This document shows positions 49,094 to 57,517 of a stretch of DNA of 64,000 nucleotides, piece by piece; positions within the stretch are counted from its first letter, which is position 1; each line of letters begins with the position of its first letter. The notes under the pieces were generated by a model. It saw nothing but the letters and a program-made list of their open reading frames with translations. It did not search any database and had not been told where the DNA came from. This stretch comes from Bradyrhizobium sp. Y36. GTDB lineage: Bacteria > Pseudomonadota > Alphaproteobacteria > Rhizobiales > Xanthobacteraceae. Position numbers and translations under genes: made by a program. The stretch lies in contig NZ_NWTI01000006.1 in assembly GCF_002531575.1 (NCBI RefSeq), positions 124,001 through 188,000 on the forward strand, read 5' to 3'.

Positions 49094-49117
49094 TTGGCAA
49101 TTGCCGGATTTTGCCAA
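49094..49117. promoter_or_regulatory. LysR-type binding site between the LysR gene and ABC operon
   Basis: TTGGCAA (49094-49100) and TTGCCAA (49111-49117) form an inverted repeat with a 10-bp spacer; the left arm also lies in the perfect palindrome GGCAATTGCC (49096-49105). The position 29-52 bp upstream of the LysR start suits autoregulation and divergent activation. Confidence 0.6.
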
Positions 49118-49275
49118 GTCTGTTGTCATTGGCATCACAGCCTAAAGACAGGGTGTTCGAGACAAGATTTGGTGCAACGCACGCTGCGCCGCTGGAAGCT
49201 CCGGAATGCTGTCTATAAAGCAGGCTTATGGCGCGCACTGAGGCACGCCATTGCAGGGACGGGCGAGGTCGATCG

Positions 49276-50355
49276 TTGGACAAACGAGCGGAAAGCGTCG
49301 AGATCAGGTCCGCGAGCAAGGCCTACGGCCCCGTTCGCGCTCTCGACGACGTCTCGCTCAATGTCGGCGCCGGCGAGTTCGTCTCGCTGCTCGGCCCCTC
49401 CGGCTCCGGCAAGACCACGCTGCTCGGCATTCTGGGCGGCTTCATCCTGCCGACGTCGGGCACGATCCTGTTTGGCGGGCGTGATGTCACCTACATGCCG
49501 CCGCACAAGCGGGACATCGGCGTCGTGTTCCAGAACTACGCGCTGTTCCCGCATATGAGCGTCGGCGAGAACGTCGCCTTTCCCTTGCGTGCGCGCCGGC
49601 TGCCGAAAGCCAGTTGGCCCGACAAGGTACGTGCGGCGCTCGGCATGGTCGGGCTTTCCGGCTATGAGGAGCGCGGCATCGCGCAGCTTTCGGGCGGCCA
49701 GCGGCAGCGCGTCGCGCTGGCGCGCGCCATGATCTTCGAGCCGCGCCTGATCCTGATGGACGAGCCGCTCTCGGCGCTCGACAAGCAGCTGCGCGAATCC
49801 ATGCAGATCGAGCTGCGCGCGCTGCACAGGCGCATCCAGGCCACCATCATCTACGTCACCCATGACCAGCGCGAGGCGCTGACCATGAGCGACCGCGTCG
49901 CCGTGATGAAGGACGGCCGCCTGATCCAGATCGACGTGCCCGAGCGGTTGCACGACCATCCCGCCGATTCCTTCGTCGCGAGCTTCATCGGCGAGGCGAC
50001 GATGCTTCCCGTTCGCCGCGTCGATGCCTCCAGCGTCGCGCTCGGCAATGCGCTGCTGCGCAGCGCCCGCCTCATTCCCGATGGCGATGCCCTGATGCTC
50101 GCCGTGCACAGTGAAAAGCTCCTGATCGACGACGGTGGGCAGGATGGCGCCTGCAACCGGCTGACCGGAACGGTCACCGACATCGTCTATCAGGGCGAGA
50201 GCCTGCGCATTTTCCTTTCGCTTGCCGACGGCATCGCGCTCAGTCTGCGCCAGCCGAGCTATCACCAGGCCTATAGCCGTATCCCGCCGCTCGGCGGCCG
50301 TCTCACCGTCACCCTTCACCCCGAGGACACCATCGTCGTGCCCAAGGTGGACTGA
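49276..50355 (+). CDS. ABC transporter ATP-binding protein, polyamine type (PotA-like)
   Basis: The 359-residue ATPase has Walker A GPSGSGKTT (residues 40-48), Q-loop VVFQNYALFPHMSV, signature LSGGQRQR (about 138), Walker B LILMDEP and the H-switch YVTHDQREALTMSDRVAVM, then a C-terminal TOBE-like regulatory domain. The PotA/spermidine-putrescine subfamily is indicated by IGVVFQNYALFPHMSVGENVAFPL. I prefer TTG 49276 (GAGG 7 nt upstream, MDKRAESVEIRSASKAYG start) over an in-frame start at 49228 with no homology. It opens an operon with five more genes. Confidence 0.88.
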   Translation: MDKRAESVEIRSASKAYGPVRALDDVSLNVGAGEFVSLLGPSGSGKTTLLGILGGFILPTSGTILFGGRDVTYMPPHKRDIGVVFQNYALFPHMSVGENVAFPLRARRLPKASWPDKVRAALGMVGLSGYEERGIAQLSGGQRQRVALARAMIFEPRLILMDEPLSALDKQLRESMQIELRALHRRIQATIIYVTHDQREALTMSDRVAVMKDGRLIQIDVPERLHDHPADSFVASFIGEATMLPVRRVDASSVALGNALLRSARLIPDGDALMLAVHSEKLLIDDGGQDGACNRLTGTVTDIVYQGESLRIFLSLADGIALSLRQPSYHQAYSRIPPLGGRLTVTLHPEDTIVVPKVD

Positions 50356-50391
50356 ACTTGAATCTTGTCCAACCGAAGAGAAGAGACCGAC

Positions 50392-51108
50392 ATGTCGACC
50401 CAAGCCGCATTCAGCAATTTCAAGGTTCTCACCTTCGACGTCGTCGGCACCCTGATCGATTTCGAGACCGGCGTGATCGACGCGGTGCGCAAGATCTCGG
50501 GCAAGACGCCGGCCGAGCTCAGCGACGACCAGATCTTCGAGCCCTACAAGCGCGGCCGTGACCAGCACTACGAGCGTTCCAGCGAGGCGATGTTCCACGT
50601 CTACCGTCATCTCGCCAAGGAGCTCGGATTGCCTTCCGACGACGCCTCTTGCGACACGTTCCAGCTCGCGGTGCTGCGCTGGGGGCCGTTTTCGGATTCG
50701 GTCGAGGCGCTCAAGCGGCTGCGCACCCGGTTCCGCCTGGTGGCGATGACCAATGCCGACCGCGTCGCGCTGTCGGCTTACGCGCATGCGCTCGGCAATC
50801 CCTTCGACGACACCGTCTGCGCCGACGACACCGGCGTTGCCAAGCCCAACCCGGAATTCTTCGCCTACAACAAGGGCCGCCAGTCCGCCTTCGGCTACAA
50901 GCAGTCCGACATCCTGCACGTCGCGCAGAGCCAGTACCACGACATCGGAATCGCACGAAAGCTCGGCTACAAGGTGTGCTGGATCGAGCGCCGCCAGGGC
51001 ATCGCCGGCTTCGGCGGCACGCCTGCGGTGGAGACGCTGACCAAGCCCGACTTCCATTATCCGACGTTGAAGGCGCTCGCCGACGCGGCGATCGGGCCGG
51101 CGGCGTAA
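50392..51108 (+). CDS. HAD hydrolase, haloacid dehalogenase-like
   Basis: The 238-residue product has HAD motif I FDVVGTLID, motif II MTNAD, and motif III/IV KPNPEFFAYNKGRQSAFGYKQSDILHVAQSQYHDIGIARKLGYKVCWIERR, which follows 2-haloacid dehalogenase type II organisation. In motif I the usual DxYGT appears as DVVGT. Because it lies inside an amine-type ABC operon, phosphatase activity on an intermediate is at least as likely as dehalogenation. ATG 50392 is preceded by AAGAGAAGAG. Confidence 0.8.
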   Translation: MSTQAAFSNFKVLTFDVVGTLIDFETGVIDAVRKISGKTPAELSDDQIFEPYKRGRDQHYERSSEAMFHVYRHLAKELGLPSDDASCDTFQLAVLRWGPFSDSVEALKRLRTRFRLVAMTNADRVALSAYAHALGNPFDDTVCADDTGVAKPNPEFFAYNKGRQSAFGYKQSDILHVAQSQYHDIGIARKLGYKVCWIERRQGIAGFGGTPAVETLTKPDFHYPTLKALADAAIGPAA

Positions 51109-51112
51109 GTTC

Positions 51113-52432
51113 GTGAGCGCGGGCATGACACTGGACTGGAGCGCGCTGCCATCGGTCAACTCGCTGTGGGAAGCCACAGCCGAGCCGGCGCGCGAATTTC
51201 CCGTGCTCGCGGGTGAGTATCAGGCGGATGTGGTGATCATCGGTGCGGGCTATACCGGCCTGTCCGCCGCGCACCACATCGCCAGGAGCGGCCTCAGCCC
51301 CGTCGTGCTCGAAGCCAATCGTCCCGGCTGGGGCGCGAGCGGCCGCAATGGCGGCGTGATCACCGCGAAATTCCGTCTGTCGTTCCGCGAGGTCGATGAC
51401 GCGCATGGCCGTGCCATGGCGAAGCGCATGTACGAGATCGCGCACGAATCGACCGACATGGTCGAGGAGCTCGTCTCCGAATACGGCATCGCCAGCGCGA
51501 ATTTGACGCGCACCGGCCAGGTCAAGGCCGCACACAACGAGACGACGCTCCGGGCCGCGATCGACGAGGCCAACTGGATGACGCGCGAGATGGGCTCGGC
51601 CGAGGTTCGCATCCTCGACAAGGATGGCGTGCGCGAGGAGACCGGCTCGGACATCTTTGTGGGCGGCGTGCTCAATCCCGGCTCGGGCGGTATCCATCCG
51701 CTGAATTATCTGCGGGGGCTCGCAAATGGCGTGGCGAGCCGTGGTGTGCCGATCTTCCAGGAATCGCCGGTCGTCAAGCTCAGGCGCGACAAGGACGGCA
51801 TCGTCGCCGAGACGCCGCGCGGCACTGTGCGCGCCAAGCAGGCGATCATCGCCACCAACAGCTATTCCGATCTCACCGATGCCACCGCGCATCTGCAGCG
51901 CACGCTGGTCCCGTTCCGCAGCGCCATGGTCGCGACTGAAAAACTGCCGCGCAATCTTGCGGGGAAGCTGATGCCGTCGGGCCGCACCTACACCGAGACC
52001 AAGCGCATGATGCGCTGGTTCCGCATGGTCGACAATCGCGTCATCTTCGGTGGCCGCGGCGCCTTCGGCAAAGAGGATTCGCAGGCCGCGTTCGATGCCT
52101 TGCGCAAGGCCATGGTCGGCATCTTCCCTGACCTCGCCGACATCCCGCTCGCCTACAAATGGTCGGGCCTTGTCGCGATGACGCTGGACTCGGTGCCGCA
52201 TATCGGCCGGCTCGACGACCGCACGCTGATCTCGCTCGGCTACAACGGCGCGGGCGTTGCGATGTCGAGCCTGATGGGCCGCTATCTCGCCGCCTTCGTG
52301 CGCGGCGAGAGCCCCGACGTCGGCCTGCTCGATATCGCCCGCATGAAGACGATTCCGTTCTATCCGCTGCGCGAGCCCGCCGTGCGCATGGTCGCCGGCT
52401 GGTACCAGTTTCTCGATGCGATCGGTCAGTGA
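51113..52432 (+). CDS. FAD-dependent amine oxidase-type protein (PuuB-like)
   Basis: PuuB oxidises gamma-glutamylputrescine. The 439-residue product shares its architecture: an N-terminal extension (LPSVNSLWEATAEPAREFPVLAGEYQADV), the FAD motif VVIIGAGYTGLSAAHHIARSG, ASGRNGGVITAKFR with the RNGG flavin loop, and the C-terminal SGLVAMTLDSVPHIGRLDDRTLISLGYNGAGVAMSSLMGRYLA. Start GTG 51113 is four bases after the HAD stop; ATG 51125 is a reasonable alternative. Being between transporter subunits, it probably oxidises the imported amine. Confidence 0.85.
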   Translation: MSAGMTLDWSALPSVNSLWEATAEPAREFPVLAGEYQADVVIIGAGYTGLSAAHHIARSGLSPVVLEANRPGWGASGRNGGVITAKFRLSFREVDDAHGRAMAKRMYEIAHESTDMVEELVSEYGIASANLTRTGQVKAAHNETTLRAAIDEANWMTREMGSAEVRILDKDGVREETGSDIFVGGVLNPGSGGIHPLNYLRGLANGVASRGVPIFQESPVVKLRRDKDGIVAETPRGTVRAKQAIIATNSYSDLTDATAHLQRTLVPFRSAMVATEKLPRNLAGKLMPSGRTYTETKRMMRWFRMVDNRVIFGGRGAFGKEDSQAAFDALRKAMVGIFPDLADIPLAYKWSGLVAMTLDSVPHIGRLDDRTLISLGYNGAGVAMSSLMGRYLAAFVRGESPDVGLLDIARMKTIPFYPLREPAVRMVAGWYQFLDAIGQ

Positions 52433-52453
52433 GATCATTTGGAGGAGGCGAGG

Positions 52454-53500
52454 ATGACGATGACGCGGAAGTTTGGATTGGGCTGCGCGCTGCTCGGCGC
52501 AATCGGATTTGCGACTGCGGCTGATGCCGCCGAGCAGATCACCTTCGTCTCGCAAGGCGGCGCCTATCAGCAGGCGCAGACGGTGGCGATCCTCGATCCC
52601 ACCGCCAAGAAGCTCGGCATCACCATCAACCAGGATTCCATTCCCGACGCCTGGCCCGCGATCAAGACGCAGGTCGGCAGCGGCAAGCCGATCTGGGACG
52701 TCGTCGACACACCCACCGGCAACTGCCTGCGTGGCGGCGAGCAGGGGTTGATCGAGAAGCTCGACTTCTCGAAGATTCCAAACGGCGCGGCGATGCCGGA
52801 GGCGTATCGCAGTCCCTATTCGGTATCCTACGAGTTCTATTCCAGCGTGCTGTCCTACAGCCAGAAGACGTTCCCGAAGGATGCGCCGAACAGCTGGGCC
52901 GATTTCTGGGACGTGAAGAAGTTTCCCGGCCGCCGCGCGCTGCGCAACCATCCGTTCGCAACGCTGGAGGCCGCGCTGATGGCCGACGGCGTCGCGCCCG
53001 ACAAGCTCTATCCGCTCGACGTCGACCGCGCCTTCAAGAAGCTCGAGGAGATCAAGCCGCACATCACGGTGTGGTGGACCTCGGGCGCGCAGTCGGCGCA
53101 ACTGCTCAACGACGGCGAGGTCGACATGGAGATGGCCTGGAACGGTCGCGTCAGCGCCGTCGCCAAGGAAGGCGCGAAAGTGTCCTTCACCTACAACCAG
53201 GGCATCCTGCAGAGCACCTCGCTCTGCATCCTCAAGGGCGCGCCGAATCTCGCCACGGCCGTGAAATTCCTCAACGAGGCCGTCGATCCCGTGCACCAGG
53301 CCAATCTGCCGCTGCACATCGACTATGGTCCGGGCAATCCCAAGGCGTTCGAGACGAACGTGATCAAGCCGGAGCGCGCCGCGCAGCTGCCGAGCGAGCC
53401 GGCCAATGCCGCCAAGCAGGCGCTGATGTCCTACGCCTGGTGGTCCTCGCCCGCCGGCGAAGCCGCCGAAAAGCGCTGGGCCTCGTTCATGCAGAAGTAA
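52454..53500 (+). CDS. ABC transporter substrate-binding protein, polyamine type (PotD-like)
   Basis: The 348-residue product has a signal peptide (KFGLGCALLGAIGFATAADA) and the family-1 fold of PotD-like receptors: EQITFVSQGGAYQQAQTVAILDP, IWDVVDTPTGNCLRGGEQGLIEKLDF, SWADFWDVKKFPGRRALRNHPF and a C-terminal AYAWWSSPAGEAAEKRWASFMQ. A strong ribosome site (GGAGGAGGCGAGG) precedes ATG 52454. The ligand may be a polyamine, an opine-like amine or another amine; the sequence alone does not decide. Confidence 0.9.
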   Translation: MTMTRKFGLGCALLGAIGFATAADAAEQITFVSQGGAYQQAQTVAILDPTAKKLGITINQDSIPDAWPAIKTQVGSGKPIWDVVDTPTGNCLRGGEQGLIEKLDFSKIPNGAAMPEAYRSPYSVSYEFYSSVLSYSQKTFPKDAPNSWADFWDVKKFPGRRALRNHPFATLEAALMADGVAPDKLYPLDVDRAFKKLEEIKPHITVWWTSGAQSAQLLNDGEVDMEMAWNGRVSAVAKEGAKVSFTYNQGILQSTSLCILKGAPNLATAVKFLNEAVDPVHQANLPLHIDYGPGNPKAFETNVIKPERAAQLPSEPANAAKQALMSYAWWSSPAGEAAEKRWASFMQK

Positions 53501-53509
53501 AGCGCGCCA

Positions 53510-54382
53510 ATGCCGACGACATCCGTGCCGGATCCCTCTCAAAAGCATCAGCGCCGTGAGCACGGCCTGATGCTGGTATTGGTGTCGCCGGCATTGCTGG
53601 TGATCCTGGCTCTGATCGTGCTGCCGGTCGGCTGGCTCGCCTGGCAGTCGATCTATCATGACGGCTTCACGCTGGAGAATTACCGCCGCGTCTTCACCGA
53701 GGACATCTACTGGCGCAGCTTTGCGCTGACCTTCGAGATCAGCCTCGCCGTGACGGTCATCGCCCTGCTGCTCGGCTATCCCGTCGCCTATCTCGCCAAC
53801 TCCGTGCCGAAAGGCTGGAGCATCCTGATCCTGTCGCTGGTCGTGCTGCCGTTCTGGACGTCGGTGCTGGTGCGCGCCTATGCCTGGCTGGCGCTGCTCC
53901 AGCGCACCGGCGTGATCAACCAGTTCCTGCGTTACCTCGACGTGATCTCCGAGCCGCTCGCGCTGGTCCACAACACCTTCGGCACGGTGGTCGCGACCGT
54001 GCACATCCTGCTGCCCTTCATGGTGCTGCCGCTCTACGCGACCATGCAGAAGATCCCCGGCGACCTGATGCAGGCCGGCGCCAGCCTCGGGGCGAGCCCG
54101 TCGCTGACGTTCTTGCGCGTGTTCCTGCCGCTGTCGCTGCCGGGCGTGCTCGCCGGCTGCACCATGGTGTTCGTGCTCTGCCTCGGCTTCTACATCACGC
54201 CGGAGCTGCTCGGCGGCGGACGCACCGTGATGGTGTCGATGCTGGTGAGCCGCAATGTCGAGCTCTACAACCAGTTCGGCGCGGCCAGCGCGGTCGCCGT
54301 GGTGCTGCTGCTCAGCGTGCTCGCGATCTTCTTCATCGTCAGCCGCTTCATCTCGCTCGATCGCGTGCTGGGGCAGAAATGA
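53510..54382 (+). CDS. ABC transporter permease (PotB-like)
   Basis: The 290-residue product has six membrane helices in the MetI fold: LVLVSPALLVILALIVLPVGWLAWQSIY, ALTFEISLAVTVIALLLGYPVAYLAN, LILSLVVLPFWTSVLVRAYAW, VHILLPFMVLPLYATM, and the EAA-loop sequence QAGASLGASPSLTFLRVFLPLSLPGVLAG that contacts the ATPase. It follows the binding-protein gene by 9 nt and overlaps the second permease by 4 nt. Confidence 0.92.
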   Translation: MPTTSVPDPSQKHQRREHGLMLVLVSPALLVILALIVLPVGWLAWQSIYHDGFTLENYRRVFTEDIYWRSFALTFEISLAVTVIALLLGYPVAYLANSVPKGWSILILSLVVLPFWTSVLVRAYAWLALLQRTGVINQFLRYLDVISEPLALVHNTFGTVVATVHILLPFMVLPLYATMQKIPGDLMQAGASLGASPSLTFLRVFLPLSLPGVLAGCTMVFVLCLGFYITPELLGGGRTVMVSMLVSRNVELYNQFGAASAVAVVLLLSVLAIFFIVSRFISLDRVLGQK

Positions 54383-55164
54383 TGCGCACCTCGCCCGCAC
54401 GCATCGGCCTCTACGTGATCAGCGCGCTGGTGCTGCTTTATCTGATCCTGCCCGTGCTGATCATCGCGCCGATCTCGTTCTCCAGCGCACGCTTCCTGAC
54501 CTTCCCGCCGCCGTCGTTCTCGATGCGCTGGTATCAGCAATATTTCGCCAATCCGGCCTGGATGCAGGCGACGCAGGTGACGCTGACGGTCGCGCTGCTG
54601 ACGGTGGTGATCGCAACGCCGTGCGGGGTCGCCGCCGCCTACGCCATCAGCCAGTCGAAGCTGCGCATCATGCGCGTCATCCACATGGCGCTGCTGCTGC
54701 CGCTGGTGGTGCCGATCATCATCACCGCGGTCGGGATCTTCTTCGTCTATGCCAAGGTCGGCCTGGTTGCGACCATGCCCGGCCTCGTGCTGGCGAACGT
54801 GATGCTGGGCTTGCCCTACGTGGTCATCTCGGTGCTTGCGGGCCTGCAGAGCTTCGACCCCGCGCAGGAAATGGTGGCGCGCAGCCTCGGCATGAACCGC
54901 CTGCGCAGCTTCTTTGCGGTGACGCTGCCGCAGATCAAGTCGAGCGTGATCGCCGGCGGCATCTTCGCCTTCATCTCGGCGATGGACGAGACCATCGTCG
55001 CGCTGTTCATCTCCGGCGGTCAGTATCAGCCGCTGACCAAGCGCATGTTCACGGCGCTCCGCGACGAGATCGACCCGACCATCGCCGCGATCTCGACGCT
55101 GATGACCGCGGCGTCGTTCATGCTGGTGCTGCTGGCGAGCACGCGGCAGAAGAAGAGCGGGTGA
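54379..55164 (+). CDS. ABC transporter permease (PotC-like)
   Basis: The 261-residue product is the second permease with six membrane helices, starting RIGLYVISALVLLYLILPVLIIAPISFSS and carrying the EAA loop EMVARSLGMNRLRSFFAVTLPQIKSSVIAGGIFAFISAMDETIVALFISG. It ends the operon. The DETIVALFI segment is characteristic of PotC-type permeases. Confidence 0.92.
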   Translation: MMRTSPARIGLYVISALVLLYLILPVLIIAPISFSSARFLTFPPPSFSMRWYQQYFANPAWMQATQVTLTVALLTVVIATPCGVAAAYAISQSKLRIMRVIHMALLLPLVVPIIITAVGIFFVYAKVGLVATMPGLVLANVMLGLPYVVISVLAGLQSFDPAQEMVARSLGMNRLRSFFAVTLPQIKSSVIAGGIFAFISAMDETIVALFISGGQYQPLTKRMFTALRDEIDPTIAAISTLMTAASFMLVLLASTRQKKSG

Positions 55165-55180
55165 GGGGCTGCATACTCGG

Positions 55181-55283
55181 TGACATCGCCCGACTTGATC
55201 GGGCGATCCAGTACTCCGAGGCGTTCGTGGGTCCTCGATAGGCCGCGGCGTACTGGATTCCCCGCCTTCGCGGCGAATGACAG
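55181..55283. repeat. Dispersed palindromic repeat between the ABC operon and TetR gene
   Basis: GGGCGATCCAGTACTCCGAGG and CGTACTGGATTCCCCGCC flank a loop, followed by TTCGCGGCGAATGACA. This is another Bradyrhizobium intergenic element; it separates two convergent genes and may end transcription in both directions. Confidence 0.65.
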
Positions 55284-55300
55284 CGAGTGTGTGGTGGACG

Positions 55301-55951
55301 TTAGGCCTTCGCCCCCAGCCACGCCAGGATCATCTCCACGATCTGCGTCCTGCTCTTCGCCAGCACCTTCGGCTCGCTCAAGTCCCGGTCAAACAGCGCG
55401 CCAAAGGTGTGGCGGTTGGCGACGCGGAAGAAGCAGTAGGAGGAGATGGCAAGGTGCAGGTCGATGGCGTCGACGTCGTCGCGGAAGACGCCTTCGTCGC
55501 GGCCGCGCGCGAGGATGCCGTCGAGGGTCGCGATCACGCTGGCGTTGAGCTGGCGCAGCTGAACGTTCTGCTTCAGGTGCTTGCCGTGGTGGATGTTCTC
55601 GATCGAGACCAGGCGGATGAAGTTCGGATTGCGCTCGTCGTGGTCGAAGGTCGCCTCGATCAGCCGGCGCAGGCCCTCGCGCGCATCGCAGCTTGCGATG
55701 TCGAGCTGGTCCTCCAGCGCGCGGATGCTGCGATAGGCCTCCTCCAGCACGGCGAGGTAGAGCTGCTCCTTGCCGCCGAAATAGTAATAGATCATGCGCT
55801 TGGACGTACGCGTCCGCGCCGCGATCGCATCGACGCGCGCGCCGGAATAGCCTTCCGAGGCGAATTCGGCCATCGCCACTTCGAGGATGTCGCGCTTGGT
55901 GCGCTCGGGGTCGTTGGTGCGCTTCGATGGGGGCGGCATGCGCTCGAGCAT
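55301..55951 (-). CDS. TetR-family transcription regulator
   Basis: The 216-residue product has the N-terminal TetR helix-turn-helix (RTKRDILEVAMAEFASEGYSGARVDAIAARTRTSKRMIYYYFGGKEQLYLAVLEEAYRSIR) and a TetR C-terminal ligand domain (LRRLIEATFDHDERNPNFIRLVSIENIHHGKHLKQ). RBS GGGAGAAA lies 5-8 nt before ATG 55951; longer upstream reading has no homology. It is divergent from the MFS transporter, the likely target. Confidence 0.87.
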   Translation of the reverse strand: MLERMPPPSKRTNDPERTKRDILEVAMAEFASEGYSGARVDAIAARTRTSKRMIYYYFGGKEQLYLAVLEEAYRSIRALEDQLDIASCDAREGLRRLIEATFDHDERNPNFIRLVSIENIHHGKHLKQNVQLRQLNASVIATLDGILARGRDEGVFRDDVDAIDLHLAISSYCFFRVANRHTFGALFDRDLSEPKVLAKSRTQIVEMILAWLGAKA

Positions 55952-56043
55952 TACTGTTTCTCCCGCCAGTTTCCACGGATCACCTTGAAGGTGAAGGCAA
56001 ATTTCGCCTCCTCCGGGGGCCATCCAACGCGTATTGCATAAAC

Positions 56044-56057
56044 GTACTAGTTCGTAC
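56044..56057. promoter_or_regulatory. Candidate TetR operator between the TetR and MFS genes
   Basis: GTAC-TAGTTC-GTAC, two self-complementary half-sites 6 bp apart, lies in the 208-bp divergent gap and has the length usual for TetR sites. It is unconfirmed. Confidence 0.4.
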
Positions 56058-56159
56058 ATTATGACTGCCAATCTAGCTTGCGGCAACCAGAACCAGAAAA
56101 CGCGCACAAGGCGGCCCGCCCGACGCGAACCGCAGGGGACACACGGGGAGGAGATTGCG

Positions 56160-57500
56160 ATGACGTTGACGTCAACCGCGCCGCTGCGCGCGACATCCAG
56201 TGCACAAGCCGCGCCGGACAAGCTGCCCAAGCGCGCCGCGCTGGTCAGCTTCGTCGGCAGCATGCTGGAATACTACGACTTCTTCATCTACGGCACCGCG
56301 GCGGCGCTGATCTTTCCAAAGGTGTTCTTCGCCAATGTCGATCCGTCGACGGCGACGCTGCTGGCGCTATTGTCCTTTGGCATCGGCTACATCGCGCGGC
56401 CCGTGGGCGCCGTCATCCTCGGCCATTTCGGCGACCGCATCGGCCGCAAGACGGTGCTGCTGTTCACGCTGGTCTTGATGGGCGGCTCGACGCTCGCGAT
56501 CGGCCTGTTGCCGGATGCCAAGGCCATCGGCAACGCCGCACCTGTCATCTTGACGCTGCTGCGCCTGTTGCAGGGCCTGTCGGCCGCCGGCGAGCAGAGC
56601 GGGGCGAACTCGCTGACGCTGGAGCACTCCGCCAATTCCAACCGCGCCTTCTTCACGAGCTGGACGTTGAGCGGTACCCAGGCCGGCGCGATCCTGGCGA
56701 CGCTGGTGTTCATCCCGGTGTCGAGCCTGCCCGAAGAGCAGCTCTTGAGCTGGGGCTGGCGCATTCCGTTCCTGCTGTCCGCGCTGGTGCTGCTGGTTGC
56801 CTATCTGGTGCGGCGGACCATGCCGGAAACGCCCGTCTTTGAAGACATCAAGGACAAGGCGAAGGTGGCGCGCTTCCCGGTCGTCGCGTTGCTGCGCGAC
56901 TATTGGTCCGACGTGCTGCGCGTCATCGTCTGCGCGTTGATCGCGACCGTCAGCACCATGACGGCCGTGTTCGCGCTCGGCTATGCCACCTCGAAATTCG
57001 GCGTCGCGCGCCCGACCATGCTGTGGGCCGGCGTGCTCGGCAACGTCACCGCGCTGATCACCCAGCCGCTGTGGGCGCTGCTCGCCGACAAGATCGGCCG
57101 CAAGCCGGTGTTCATCGGCGGCGTGCTCGGCTGCGCGGTGCTCGTGTTTCCCTATTTCATGCTGGTGACGTCAGGCAATACGCTGGCGATCTTCGCCGCG
57201 GCGATGACCCTCTCGGGCATCATCTACGCCGCGCCGAACGCGATCTGGCCGTCCTTCTATGCCGAGATGTTCGAGGCGCGCGTGCGCTATTCCGGCACCG
57301 CGATCGGCACCCAGCTCGGCTTCCTCGCCGCCGGCTTCACGCCGCTGGTGAGCGCGAGCCTGGTCGGCGAGGGACCGAACGGGTGGATTCCGGTCGCGAT
57401 CTTCGTCGCCTGCTGCTGCGTGATCTCGGCAGCCGCTGCGGCCACTGCGCGCGAAACCCACACCGTCGATATCGCCGATCTCGGCAAGCGACGTAGTTAA
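56160..57500 (+). CDS. MFS transporter, metabolite:H+ symporter (MHS) type
   Basis: The 446-residue product has twelve predicted membrane helices and the MHS-branch motifs: ALVSFVGSMLEYYDFFIYGTAAALIFPKVFF, GYIARPVGAVILGHFGDRIGRKTVLLFTLVLMGGSTLAIGLLP (loop 2-3 motif GDRIGRK) and LLRLLQGLSAAGEQSGANSLTLEHS. A second DKIGRKPVF loop lies in the C-terminal half. MHS members import dicarboxylates, aromatic acids or betaines. ATG 56160 follows GGGGAGGAG. It precedes a carboxylesterase by 17 nt, perhaps one transcript. Confidence 0.88.
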   Translation: MTLTSTAPLRATSSAQAAPDKLPKRAALVSFVGSMLEYYDFFIYGTAAALIFPKVFFANVDPSTATLLALLSFGIGYIARPVGAVILGHFGDRIGRKTVLLFTLVLMGGSTLAIGLLPDAKAIGNAAPVILTLLRLLQGLSAAGEQSGANSLTLEHSANSNRAFFTSWTLSGTQAGAILATLVFIPVSSLPEEQLLSWGWRIPFLLSALVLLVAYLVRRTMPETPVFEDIKDKAKVARFPVVALLRDYWSDVLRVIVCALIATVSTMTAVFALGYATSKFGVARPTMLWAGVLGNVTALITQPLWALLADKIGRKPVFIGGVLGCAVLVFPYFMLVTSGNTLAIFAAAMTLSGIIYAAPNAIWPSFYAEMFEARVRYSGTAIGTQLGFLAAGFTPLVSASLVGEGPNGWIPVAIFVACCCVISAAAAATARETHTVDIADLGKRRS

Positions 57501-57517
57501 GAGCAGGGCAGGTGCGC

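Noticed and set aside
50711..54400. A 1229-codon open frame on the minus strand across the ABC transporter operon
   Set aside because: It is antisense to five well-supported genes, its translation is Arg/His/Asp-rich without a recognisable domain, and such frames are expected in very GC-rich coding DNA.
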